Assembly (NCBI GenBank): GCA_910589655.1
Contig: CAJUTJ010000099.1
Span: 1-23,588 of the forward strand
Reading direction: 5' to 3'
Length of the DNA: 23,588 bases
Source: an uncultured Acetatifactor sp.
Lineage (GTDB): Bacteria; Bacillota; Clostridia; Lachnospirales; Lachnospiraceae
The notes under the pieces are model-generated. The model searched no databases and was not told the DNA's origin. It worked only from the letters and a program-made list of their open reading frames with translations. The translations under genes and the position numbers were made by a program. Shown here one piece after another: positions 7,471-13,719 of the stretch (position 1 is its first letter; every line of letters starts with the position of its first letter).

Positions 7471-8463
7471 TCACACGATCCATGTCACAATCCATCTCAG
7501 CATCAGCAATATCACTGTCAGGCAGCCCCAGAGTGTGCCCGTGTATGCCCATACCTTTTTTTTGGAGACAGGAGGTATTCCCACGATTTTACCGGTCTGT
7601 CCATTGACATAGAAAGGGTATGTCTGCCCGTTATACTGATAATTATATTTCCAGATGGGAATCAGACCGTACTCCGCCGCACTGTTCTTTATCTGGACGT
7701 CCCTCTGTCCCGGCGATACCGTGGCGTAACCGGAAATACTCTCCTTTAAAAGCTTCTCCGCATCCGCCCGCATATGTTCCTTGGCTCTGGATTCCACAAC
7801 GTCAGAAGTCATATTATATTTTTCACCGTAAAACCCCGACATATATTCCGGTTTAAAGCTTTCCATCTGCCCATACTGAAAAGGAGCAATCAAATCCATC
7901 ACATCATCCGGCATCTGTACGGAGGCATCCACCGGAATGTCCTGAAAATCAATATCCATGTCCCGGCAAATTCTATAATACGAAGTCTCCGTATACTGCA
8001 TGTTCCCTGACGTCCAGCTTCGCACCTTAGTGCCTTCCCCGCTATATCTGCAATTTGTGTCGTAACTGTAGAACCAGAAAGGGACATAATAGCCTTGCAT
8101 ACTGTCCAGCTTTGCCTCCGACAGAAAATCCGTGGGGGCAAAAGTACACCTTTTAAATTTTTCACGTAAAGAGTTCTTACACGTCTCCTTGCCCATCCGG
8201 AAAGGAATAATTTTTTTCGGCGCATATACTCCCTCCACACGCTCATTGAAAATCATGTAATTATCACAATAAGGGCACTGTGCCGCGGACGTGTGCTCTT
8301 CCACGGGAATCTCCCCGCCGCAGTTGGGGCAGACAGAGATCTCGCTGTCCGGGAAATCCTTGCGCTCATCGCTCTCCATGCTGTCACAATATGGGCAGAA
8401 CATGCCGCGCCTCTCCGGACTGTAAACCACATTTCCGCCGCAATTTTTACATACAAATATCAT
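7471..8463 (-). CDS. Double zinc-ribbon protein with C-terminal membrane anchor
   Basis: This 330-aa protein starts with two zinc ribbons. The first uses C5, C8, C23 and C26 (CKNCGG...CPYC), the second C45, C48, C63 and C66 (CPNCGG...CPYC). A middle region of about 220 residues is rich in aromatic residues (YYVPFWFYSYDTNCRYSGEG). The C-terminal hydrophobic helix (WGCLTVILLMLRWIVTWIV) would anchor it with the ribbons in the cytoplasm. It resembles the TFIIB-type zinc-ribbon proteins often found in Firmicutes next to TPM-domain genes, as here (90 nt upstream of the TPM start). Those proteins have no settled function. The ATG is preceded by AAAGGA. Protein or nucleic-acid binding is possible but not shown. 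Confidence 0.82.
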   Translation of the reverse strand: MIFVCKNCGGNVVYSPERRGMFCPYCDSMESDERKDFPDSEISVCPNCGGEIPVEEHTSAAQCPYCDNYMIFNERVEGVYAPKKIIPFRMGKETCKNSLREKFKRCTFAPTDFLSEAKLDSMQGYYVPFWFYSYDTNCRYSGEGTKVRSWTSGNMQYTETSYYRICRDMDIDFQDIPVDASVQMPDDVMDLIAPFQYGQMESFKPEYMSGFYGEKYNMTSDVVESRAKEHMRADAEKLLKESISGYATVSPGQRDVQIKNSAAEYGLIPIWKYNYQYNGQTYPFYVNGQTGKIVGIPPVSKKKVWAYTGTLWGCLTVILLMLRWIVTWIV

Positions 8464-8522
8464 TTGGTTCCGTTCCTTTCTTTACCGGCCGACTCTGATG
8501 ATTCCTGCTGGCTTGCGCGATT

Positions 8523-8582
8523 CTTCCAGACTTACACCGATTCACTGATTGTTTATGCCGCCGATGGCGGCATGACTGGAAG
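8523..8582 (+). repeat. 60-bp intergenic palindromic repeat, full copy
   Basis: It starts CTTCCAG and ends CTGGAAG, which pair, and encloses a perfect hairpin ATGCCGCC (8555-8562) / GGCGGCAT (8566-8573) with a 3-nt loop. It matches the reverse complement of 11283-11342 at 55 of 60 positions with no gaps. Confidence 0.85.
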
Positions 8583-8657
8583 TTTGTTAATTGTCCGTCT
8601 CTTATCAGATTCCACTCCGCGGAATCTCAAATCCGGATGATAAACGATACCGACTTG

Positions 8658-8686
8658 AATATATCATAAATCTGCGATTTTGTATA
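8658..8686 (-). promoter_or_regulatory. Candidate promoter of the zinc-ribbon / TPM genes
   Basis: On the minus strand TATACA (8686-8681) is followed after 17 bp by TATATT (8663-8658). Both are partial matches to the sigma-A boxes. It would give a leader of about 190 nt that includes the nested hairpin and the full palindromic repeat. Confidence 0.4.
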
Positions 8687-8726
8687 GCATTCACAATATA
8701 AAAGAATCTAAATCAAACCAAAGCGA

Positions 8727-8894
8727 TTAGTATAATCCCTTGGACAGCCGTGGATGAAACCGCTGTTTTGCAATTTCTGTGCATACGTTACCGGTCACGG
8801 AGTTGGCGCCCGCATTTCTCGCAAAATTACACAGGGACACAATCTTGACTTGGCAGGAGGGGCTGTCTGAACTGATACATATATTTCTGACAAT
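8727..8894 (-). pseudogene. Start-less open frame of 55 codons, possible gene remnant
   Basis: A minus-strand frame runs from just after a TGA to a TAA at 8727-8729. It reads like a real protein near its end (CNFARNAGANSVTGNVCTEI, then AKQRFHPRLSKGLY) but has no ATG or TTG; the only candidate is an internal GTG without a ribosome binding site. The plus strand also opens a 39-codon ORF across part of it, so either or both may be chance. I do not recognise a family. Confidence 0.25.
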
Positions 8895-8915
8895 TCAGTC
8901 AATATCAAAGACACC

Positions 8916-8960
8916 AAAAAGGGATATCAAAGGATTAATTTTCCCTCAATATCCCTTTTT
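8916..8960 (-). terminator. Rho-independent terminator of tpiA
   Basis: A 12-bp stem, AAAAAGGGATAT (8916-8927) with ATATCCCTTTTT (8949-8960), lies 36 nt past the tpiA stop. Read on the minus strand, the right arm ends in a U run. Confidence 0.85.
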
Positions 8961-8966
8961 ACCACA

Positions 8967-8994
8967 CTTCCAGACATGCCGTCAACGGCAGGAA
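8967..8994. repeat. Partial palindromic repeat at the tpiA 3' end
   Basis: CTTCCAGACATGCCG with an inner hairpin TGCCG (8977-8981) / CGGCA (8986-8990) matches the left arm and centre of the copy at 11283-11342. The rest is missing. It abuts the tpiA stop codon. Confidence 0.45.
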
Positions 8995-8995
8995 A

Positions 8996-9742
8996 TTAAT
9001 AATTCACAATCTGCCCAAAATCAGGCTTAAGAGATGCGCCGCCTACCAAGCCGCCGTCAATATCTGCCTGTGCAAACAGTTCAGGTGCACTGGATGCGGA
9101 TACGGAACCGCCGTACTGAATGCGGATAGCTTCCGCGGTAGCTTCGTCATAAATCTCTGCAATGCACTCACGAATCGCCTTGCAGACCTCCTGTGCCTGC
9201 TCGGTGGTTGCAACCTTGCCCGTGCCGATTGCCCAAATGGGTTCATATGCGATTACTGCCGCTGCTGCCTGCTCTGCCGTCACATTCAGGAATGCAATCT
9301 TAATCTGCTGGCGGATAAAATCAATGGTCACACCCTGTTCCCTCTGGGTCAGAGTCTCGCCGCAGCAGATAATGGGAGTAATATTATGTTCAAAAGCCTT
9401 CAAAACCTTCTTATTCACAGTCTCGTCGGTTTCCGCAAAGTACTCTCTTCTCTCGGAATGTCCGATAATGACATACTTTACGCCTGCATCCACAAGCATT
9501 GCAGGAGAAATCTCACCGGTAAAAGCTCCCTTCTCCTCAAAATACATATTTTCCGCCCCAATATTGATATTGGAACCCTTAGCCGCTTCCATAGCCGGAA
9601 TAATGTCGATAGCGGGTACACAGAACACTACATCCACATCATCATTCTTCACCAAGGGTTTTAATGTCTCGATTAATTCCACTGCCTGACTGGGAGTCAT
9701 ATTCATCTTCCAGTTGCCGGCAATTATCTTTTTTCTTGCCAT
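8996..9742 (-). CDS. tpiA: Triosephosphate isomerase
   Basis: The 248-aa product has the standard TIM length. It interconverts dihydroxyacetone phosphate and glyceraldehyde 3-phosphate. Visible active-site elements are N10 and K12 in NWKMN, H95 in IIGHSERR and the catalytic E167 in YEPIWAIGTGK. The phosphate-binding loops GGSVS and GGLVGGASL come near the end. It is the last gene of the gap-pgk-tpiA cluster, 106 nt after pgk, and has a strong terminator at 8916-8960. The ATG at 9742 is preceded by AAAGG at about 10 nt. The pgk-tpiA spacer contains another GC-rich palindrome. Cytoplasmic, no unusual features. Confidence 0.98.
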   Translation of the reverse strand: MARKKIIAGNWKMNMTPSQAVELIETLKPLVKNDDVDVVFCVPAIDIIPAMEAAKGSNINIGAENMYFEEKGAFTGEISPAMLVDAGVKYVIIGHSERREYFAETDETVNKKVLKAFEHNITPIICCGETLTQREQGVTIDFIRQQIKIAFLNVTAEQAAAAVIAYEPIWAIGTGKVATTEQAQEVCKAIRECIAEIYDEATAEAIRIQYGGSVSASSAPELFAQADIDGGLVGGASLKPDFGQIVNY

Positions 9743-9753
9743 TTCTATTCAAC

Positions 9754-9800
9754 CTTTCCGCTCCGCCGCCCCGGCGGCGCAAACAGTCCATAAAATGGGA
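9754..9800. repeat. Divergent palindromic repeat in the pgk-tpiA spacer
   Basis: A very GC-rich hairpin, CGCCGCC (9764-9770) / GGCGGCG (9773-9779), is followed by CAAACAGTCCATAAAATGGG. This parallels GGCGGCACAAACAATTTATG in the copy at 11283-11342. It could also slow or terminate pgk read-through, but no U tract follows on the minus strand. Confidence 0.5.
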
Positions 9801-9848
9801 GAACCGTCTGCTGCCGCAGCTCACGGCGCTGCTGTCTTTACTCTTCTT

Positions 9849-11072
9849 TTATTTATCGTCTGCTGCCGCCACACCGGGAAGTACTTTGCCTTCGAGGAAC
9901 TCAAGGGATGCGCCGCCGCCTGTGGAAATGTGGCTCATCTTGTCACCGAAGCCAAGCTGGTTTACGGCTGCTGCAGAGTCACCGCCGCCGATGATAGTGG
10001 TTGCATCCGTCTCAGCCAGAGCTTTTGCAACGGCAATCGTACCTGCTGCCAAAGTAGGATTCTCGAACACACCCATGGGGCCGTTCCATACAACGGTCTT
10101 CGCACTCTTCACTGCATCCGCATACATAGCCGCCGTCTTGGGACCGATGTCACAGCCCTCTCTGTCCGCAGGCATATCAGCCACATCATATACTTCCACC
10201 TCAACGGGAGCATCAATGGGGTTAGGGAATGCTGCAATCGTCACGGAGTCAACGGGAAGCAGCAGCTTCTTGCCAAGCTTCTCTGCCTTCTCGATCATTT
10301 CCTTACAGTAATCAATCTTCTCATTATCCACCAGAGACTTACCGATCTCATAACCCTGTGCCTTTAAGAAGGTATAAGCCATACCGCCGCCGATGATCAG
10401 AGTGTCGCACTTCTCCAGCAGATTGGAGATAACGTTGAGCTTGTCGGCAACCTTTGCGCCGCCCAAAATTGCAACGAAAGGTCTTACAGGATTCTCCACT
10501 GCATTGCCAAGGAAATTGATTTCCTTCTGCATCAGATAACCTACCACATTCTCGCCGCCCTTTGCAGTGATGCACTTGGTAACGCCTTCTACGGAAGCGT
10601 GAGCCCTGTGGGAGGAACCGAAAGCGTCACATACATACAAATCCGCCAGATCTGCCAGCTCTTTGGAGAACTGCTCGCCGTTCTTAGTCTCCTCGGTACC
10701 GCGGAAACGTGTATTCTGAAGCAGAACCACATCCCCTTCCTTCATAGCCTCCACAGCCTTGGTGGCAGCTTCACCGGTAACACTATAGTCAGCCACAAAT
10801 ACTACTTCTTTTCCCAGCTTCTCGGACAGTCTCTTTGCCACGGGAGCCAAAGATTCCTTCTCATTAGGACCTTCCTTTACCTTGCCCAGATGGGAGCAGA
10901 GAATCACTTTACCGCCGTCGTCAATCAGTTTCTGAATAGTGGGAAGAGCCGCTACAATACGGGTCTCATCGGTAATTTCGCCGTTCTTCAAGGGTACATT
11001 GAAGTCGCATCTCACCAGTACTCTCTTTCCCTTTGCGTTGATATCATCAACAGATTTCTTGTTCAAACCCAT
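9849..11072 (-). CDS. pgk: Phosphoglycerate kinase
   Basis: The product is 407 aa from the ATG at 11072. It converts 1,3-bisphosphoglycerate and ADP to 3-phosphoglycerate and ATP. The N-terminal substrate motif RCDFNVPLKNGEITDETRI and the C-terminal nucleotide-binding stretch GGGDSAAAV...STGGGASLEFLEGK are both present. The frame is open 75 nt further up, but AAGGAG at 11081-11086 and the family start MGLNKKSV select 11072. The gene follows gap, separated by 384 nt that contain a strong terminator, so it may be partly independent of gap. Length is slightly above the usual 390-400. Confidence 0.97.
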   Translation of the reverse strand: MGLNKKSVDDINAKGKRVLVRCDFNVPLKNGEITDETRIVAALPTIQKLIDDGGKVILCSHLGKVKEGPNEKESLAPVAKRLSEKLGKEVVFVADYSVTGEAATKAVEAMKEGDVVLLQNTRFRGTEETKNGEQFSKELADLADLYVCDAFGSSHRAHASVEGVTKCITAKGGENVVGYLMQKEINFLGNAVENPVRPFVAILGGAKVADKLNVISNLLEKCDTLIIGGGMAYTFLKAQGYEIGKSLVDNEKIDYCKEMIEKAEKLGKKLLLPVDSVTIAAFPNPIDAPVEVEVYDVADMPADREGCDIGPKTAAMYADAVKSAKTVVWNGPMGVFENPTLAAGTIAVAKALAETDATTIIGGGDSAAAVNQLGFGDKMSHISTGGGASLEFLEGKVLPGVAAADDK

Positions 11073-11203
11073 TTTTCTATCTCCTTTTCTTAACAATTGA
11101 ACCACCCTGAGCCGGATATTTACAAAATAAGTACACCCACTTGGCAAACCGGCTCCGGGTCACCTGACTTTTAATGCCAACAAAAATATAAGCTGCCGCA
11201 TTC

Positions 11204-11252
11204 CCTATAGGCCAAAAAAGGATCCGGCCCAACAGACCGGACCCCCTATAGG
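11204..11252 (-). terminator. Terminator between gap and pgk, flanked by CCTATAGG palindromes
   Basis: On the minus strand a 10-bp GC-rich stem (11235-11244 with 11220-11229, two G-U pairs) and a 5-nt loop are followed by six U (11214-11219). The 8-bp palindrome CCTATAGG occurs on each side, at 11204-11211 and 11245-11252. It should stop most gap transcripts before pgk, unless it works as a regulated attenuator. Confidence 0.8.
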
Positions 11253-11282
11253 TCTTCGTTTTATAGTGTAACGCCCTTCACA

Positions 11283-11342
11283 CTTCCAGTCATGCCGCCA
11301 TCGGCGGCACAAACAATTTATGAATCGGTGCAAGTCTGGAAG
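11283..11342 (-). repeat. 60-bp intergenic palindromic repeat, full copy (inverted)
   Basis: Bounded by CTTCCAG (11283-11289) and CTGGAAG (11336-11342), with inner arms GCCGCC and GGCGGC. Its reverse complement equals 8523-8582 at 55 of 60 positions. The similarity runs a few bases further, into GCGATT. Confidence 0.85.
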
Positions 11343-11365
11343 AATCGCATCAGCGATTCTTCGAG

Positions 11366-11445
11366 GAATGATTTAGTTTCTCTTAGGTTGTGTACAAAGA
11401 GGGGTGTTTACACACCCTCTTTACAACCTTAGAGAAACTTCATTC
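11366..11445. other. Long near-perfect hairpin after gap
   Basis: Outer arms are GAATGA (11366-11371) and TCATTC (11440-11445). The next arms are 11375-11391 and 11423-11439, 17 nt with one mismatch. The inner arms are AAAGAGGG (11396-11403) and CCCTCTTT (11415-11422). The loop is only a few bases. It begins 12 nt past the gap stop. No U tract follows on either strand, so it may stabilise the gap mRNA end or be a miniature inverted-repeat element. Confidence 0.7.
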
Positions 11446-11456
11446 CTTTCACACTT

Positions 11457-12470
11457 TTAAGCCAGCTCGCTGAAATACTTAATGGTACGAACCATCTGAG
11501 AAGTATAGCTGTTCTCGTTGTCATACCAAGAAACAACCTGTACCTGAGTATTGCCATCCTCCATGGGAGCTACCATGGTCTGGGTTGCATCGAACAAGGA
11601 ACCGTAGGTCATACCGATTACATCGGAGGATACGATTTCGTCAGTGTTGTAACCATAGGACTCGGTCTGAGCTGCCTTCATAGCCTCATTTACCTGATCC
11701 TTAGTAACCGTACCTTTCACAACAGCTACCAAAATGGTGGTAGAGCCGGTAGGGGTGGGTACACGCTGAGCGGAACCGATGAGCTTGCCGTTCAGTTCGG
11801 GAATAACCAGACCGATTGCCTTTGCAGCACCGGTGGAATTGGGAACGATATTCTGAGCGCCTGCACGGCTTCTTCTCTTGTCGCCCTTTCTCTGAGGTCC
11901 GTCAAGGATCATCTGATCACCGGTGTAAGCGTGAACGGTGGTCATAATACCGGACTGGATAGGAGCCAAGTCATTCAGAGCCTTTGCCATGGGAGCCAAG
12001 CAGTTGGTGGTACAGGAAGCTGCGGAAATAACGGTATCTTCGGGCTTCAATGTCTCATGGTTTACATTGTATACGATGGTAGGAAGATCGTTTCCTGCAG
12101 GAGCAGAGATAACAACCTTGCGCGCACCGGCGGTAATATGTGCGGAAGCCTTCTCCTTGGAGGTATAGAAGCCTGTACATTCCAGAACAACATCAACCTT
12201 CAGCTCGCCCCAAGGAAGCTTGGAAGCATCTGCCTCTTTGTAGATGGTAATCTTCTTGCCATTAACAGTGATGGAATCCTCGCCTGCCTCTACCTTGTCA
12301 GCATATTTGTATCTTCCCTGAGCGGTATCATACTTCAACAAATGAGCTAACATATCAGGGCTGGTCAGATCGTTGATAGCTACGACCTCATATCCCTCAG
12401 CATCAAACATCTGTCTGAATGCCAGACGACCGATACGGCCGAAACCATTAATTGCTACTCTTACTGCCAT
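11457..12470 (-). CDS. gap: Glyceraldehyde-3-phosphate dehydrogenase (NAD type)
   Basis: The 337-aa product shows the Rossmann motif NGFGRIGR (8-15) and the catalytic cysteine C153 in SASCTTNCLAP, with the C-terminal WYDNENSYTSQM stretch. It oxidises glyceraldehyde 3-phosphate to 1,3-bisphosphoglycerate with NAD, feeding the pgk product next in the cluster. The ATG at 12470 has a near-perfect ribosome binding site, GGAGGAG (12477-12483). A candidate promoter lies about 100 nt upstream. The gene diverges from the PHP-phosphatase gene. High expression is expected from the ribosome binding site and role. Confidence 0.98.
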   Translation of the reverse strand: MAVRVAINGFGRIGRLAFRQMFDAEGYEVVAINDLTSPDMLAHLLKYDTAQGRYKYADKVEAGEDSITVNGKKITIYKEADASKLPWGELKVDVVLECTGFYTSKEKASAHITAGARKVVISAPAGNDLPTIVYNVNHETLKPEDTVISAASCTTNCLAPMAKALNDLAPIQSGIMTTVHAYTGDQMILDGPQRKGDKRRSRAGAQNIVPNSTGAAKAIGLVIPELNGKLIGSAQRVPTPTGSTTILVAVVKGTVTKDQVNEAMKAAQTESYGYNTDEIVSSDVIGMTYGSLFDATQTMVAPMEDGNTQVQVVSWYDNENSYTSQMVRTIKYFSELA

Positions 12471-12571
12471 TTTAGTCTCCTCCTAAAATTTGTTATTTTA
12501 TATTTTTTAACAATCTCACAAGAATCTACTGGATAAGCTTGTCAGATTGTCAAAATTTTATCAGCAATCAT

Positions 12572-12600
12572 ATTTTACCTAATTTCCTAACATAATTCAA
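12572..12600 (-). promoter_or_regulatory. Candidate promoter of gap
   Basis: On the minus strand TTGAAT (12600-12595) and TAAAAT (12577-12572) are spaced by 17 bp. A second TTGACA at 12553-12548 has only a weak -10 (TAGATT, 19 bp away). Either would leave a leader of 50-95 nt. Confidence 0.5.
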
Positions 12601-12648
12601 GATGTAAATCAAAAAATATTGCCGATTCTTCCAAAATGCATCCAAGCT

Positions 12649-12657
12649 TGTTATAAT
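12649..12657 (+). promoter_or_regulatory. Extended -10 promoter of the PHP-phosphatase gene
   Basis: TGTTATAAT gives a perfect TATAAT at 12652-12657 with the extended TGn element. The -35 (TTCCAA at 17 bp) is poor. It lies 45 nt before the start codon. Confidence 0.65.
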
Positions 12658-12702
12658 GTGAAAGGCGCCATTGAATAAAGTTTGCCCAAAAGGAGGTACA
12701 TT

Positions 12703-13521
12703 ATGCCTATTACATCCGATTGTCATTTACATTCCTCCCACTCGGGAGATTCCGATACTCCCATGGAAGAAATGATCCTTCAGGGAATCTCTCAGGGACT
12801 CACAACCATGTGCTTTACGGAACACAATGATTTCGGATTTCCGGAATCACCCGACACCCCGAAGGACATTTTTTTACTGAATACCGATTCCTATTTGTAT
12901 GATCTGGCAAAGCTAAAGGAGAAATACGCCGGTAAAATGCGTCTTCTGTTCGGTGTGGAGCTGGGACTGCAGCCCGAAGTCCTGAGAGAAAATGCCGTCT
13001 ATGCAAAATCCTACGAATTTGATTTCGTCATCGGCTCCTCCCACGTATGCCATGGACGCGATCCCTACTATCCCGGCTTTTACGAAGGACGTTCCGAGCA
13101 GGAAGCCTACCGGGAATATTTCGAATCCATATTGGAAAATCTTAAAAAGTTTTCCAATTTTGATGTATACGGACATCTCGACTATGTGGTCAGATACGGC
13201 CCCGGCAGAGATTCTCATTATTCCTATCCCGACTACCAAGACGTCTTTGACGAAATCCTAAAGCTCCTTTTGGACAAAGGAAAGGGGCTGGAACTAAATA
13301 CAGGGGGCATCGACAGCGGAATGAAGGACGTCCATCCCTGCACGGATGTTCTGAAACGCTACCGGGAACTTGGCGGCGAAATCATCACCGTCGGCTCCGA
13401 CGCACACGATCCGCGTCATATCGGAGGTTCCTTTGACAGAGCCGCTGCCGTGCTGAAAGAATGCGGCTTTAAATACTATACTATTTTCGAAAAAAGGAGC
13501 CCGGAATTCAAGAAATTGTAA
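12703..13521 (+). CDS. PHP-domain phosphatase, histidinol-phosphatase (HisJ/HisK) family
   Basis: The product is 272 aa from the ATG at 12703, 6 nt after AGGAGG (12691-12696); the frame opens slightly earlier at a TTG that lacks a site. It begins TSDCHLHSSHSGDSD, the PHP metal-binding motif HxH (H8, H10). It then has FTEHND, VELGL, IGSSHV, YGHLDYVVRYG and GSDAHDPRHIGG, together a complete PHP metal-ligand set. HisJ/HisK-family proteins of this size hydrolyse histidinol phosphate in histidine synthesis. No other his gene is nearby, so the substrate is not certain. A weak AT-rich hairpin follows the gene. Confidence 0.85.
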   Translation: MPITSDCHLHSSHSGDSDTPMEEMILQGISQGLTTMCFTEHNDFGFPESPDTPKDIFLLNTDSYLYDLAKLKEKYAGKMRLLFGVELGLQPEVLRENAVYAKSYEFDFVIGSSHVCHGRDPYYPGFYEGRSEQEAYREYFESILENLKKFSNFDVYGHLDYVVRYGPGRDSHYSYPDYQDVFDEILKLLLDKGKGLELNTGGIDSGMKDVHPCTDVLKRYRELGGEIITVGSDAHDPRHIGGSFDRAAAVLKECGFKYYTIFEKRSPEFKKL

Positions 13522-13611
13522 AGCAGCCTGCCCTTCCCGAATCCCCAAATTTACAAAGAGGCATTGTCCCCCGAAAAGCATAACATTTCCCATAAGAATC
13601 CAAAAAAGCAG

Positions 13612-13638
13612 AAAAATGTAAAATAAAGGGACATTTTT
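13612..13638 (+). terminator. Possible terminator after the PHP gene
   Basis: An 8-bp stem, AAAAATGT (13612-13619) with ACATTTTT (13631-13638), has an 11-nt loop. The U run lies within the right arm. The stem is AT-rich and therefore weak. Confidence 0.45.
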
Positions 13639-13719
13639 GCGGCCGCGGAATAAACTATAGAAACGGATTATTTCAAGCAATATTCCAGAAGCATCTGCCG
13701 ATACGGCGGGGGAGAAAAT

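Larger units (their letters stand above)
8464..8995. other. 532-bp spacer between tpiA and the zinc-ribbon gene
   Basis: No standard gene is supported. From left to right it holds a full palindromic repeat (8523-8582); a nested hairpin AGATTCC (8607-8613) / GGAATCT (8621-8627) flanked by TTATCA and TGATAA; a candidate promoter for the zinc-ribbon gene; an open frame without a start codon (8727-8894); the tpiA terminator; and a partial palindromic repeat at 8967-8994. Confidence 0.6.
11073..11456. other. gap-pgk spacer rich in hairpins
   Basis: This 384-bp spacer holds no gene. It has, in minus-strand order after gap, an 80-nt hairpin, an 8-bp hairpin (AGAATCGC 11341-11348 / GCGATTCT 11353-11360), a full 60-bp palindromic repeat, a terminator flanked by two CCTATAGG palindromes, and about 140 nt of pgk leader without an obvious sigma-A promoter. 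Confidence 0.6.

Noticed and set aside
8743..8867. Structured RNA closed by GACAGCC / GGCTGTC
   Set aside because: The 7-bp closing pair spans 111 nt and the inner matches (TTTTGC/GCAAAA, CTGTG/CACAG) cross one another rather than nest, so no convincing fold was found.
9664..10367. Overlapping plus-strand ORFs of 215 and 217 aa across pgk and tpiA
   Set aside because: They lie opposite well-defined glycolytic genes in conserved regions, have low-complexity Ser/Ala/Leu sequence and no start signals.
13624..13649. Sigma-D (flagellar) promoter before the hemerythrin-receiver gene
   Set aside because: TAAA, 14 bp, GCCGCGGA is only a partial match and overlaps a probable terminator arm; no flagellar genes are nearby.
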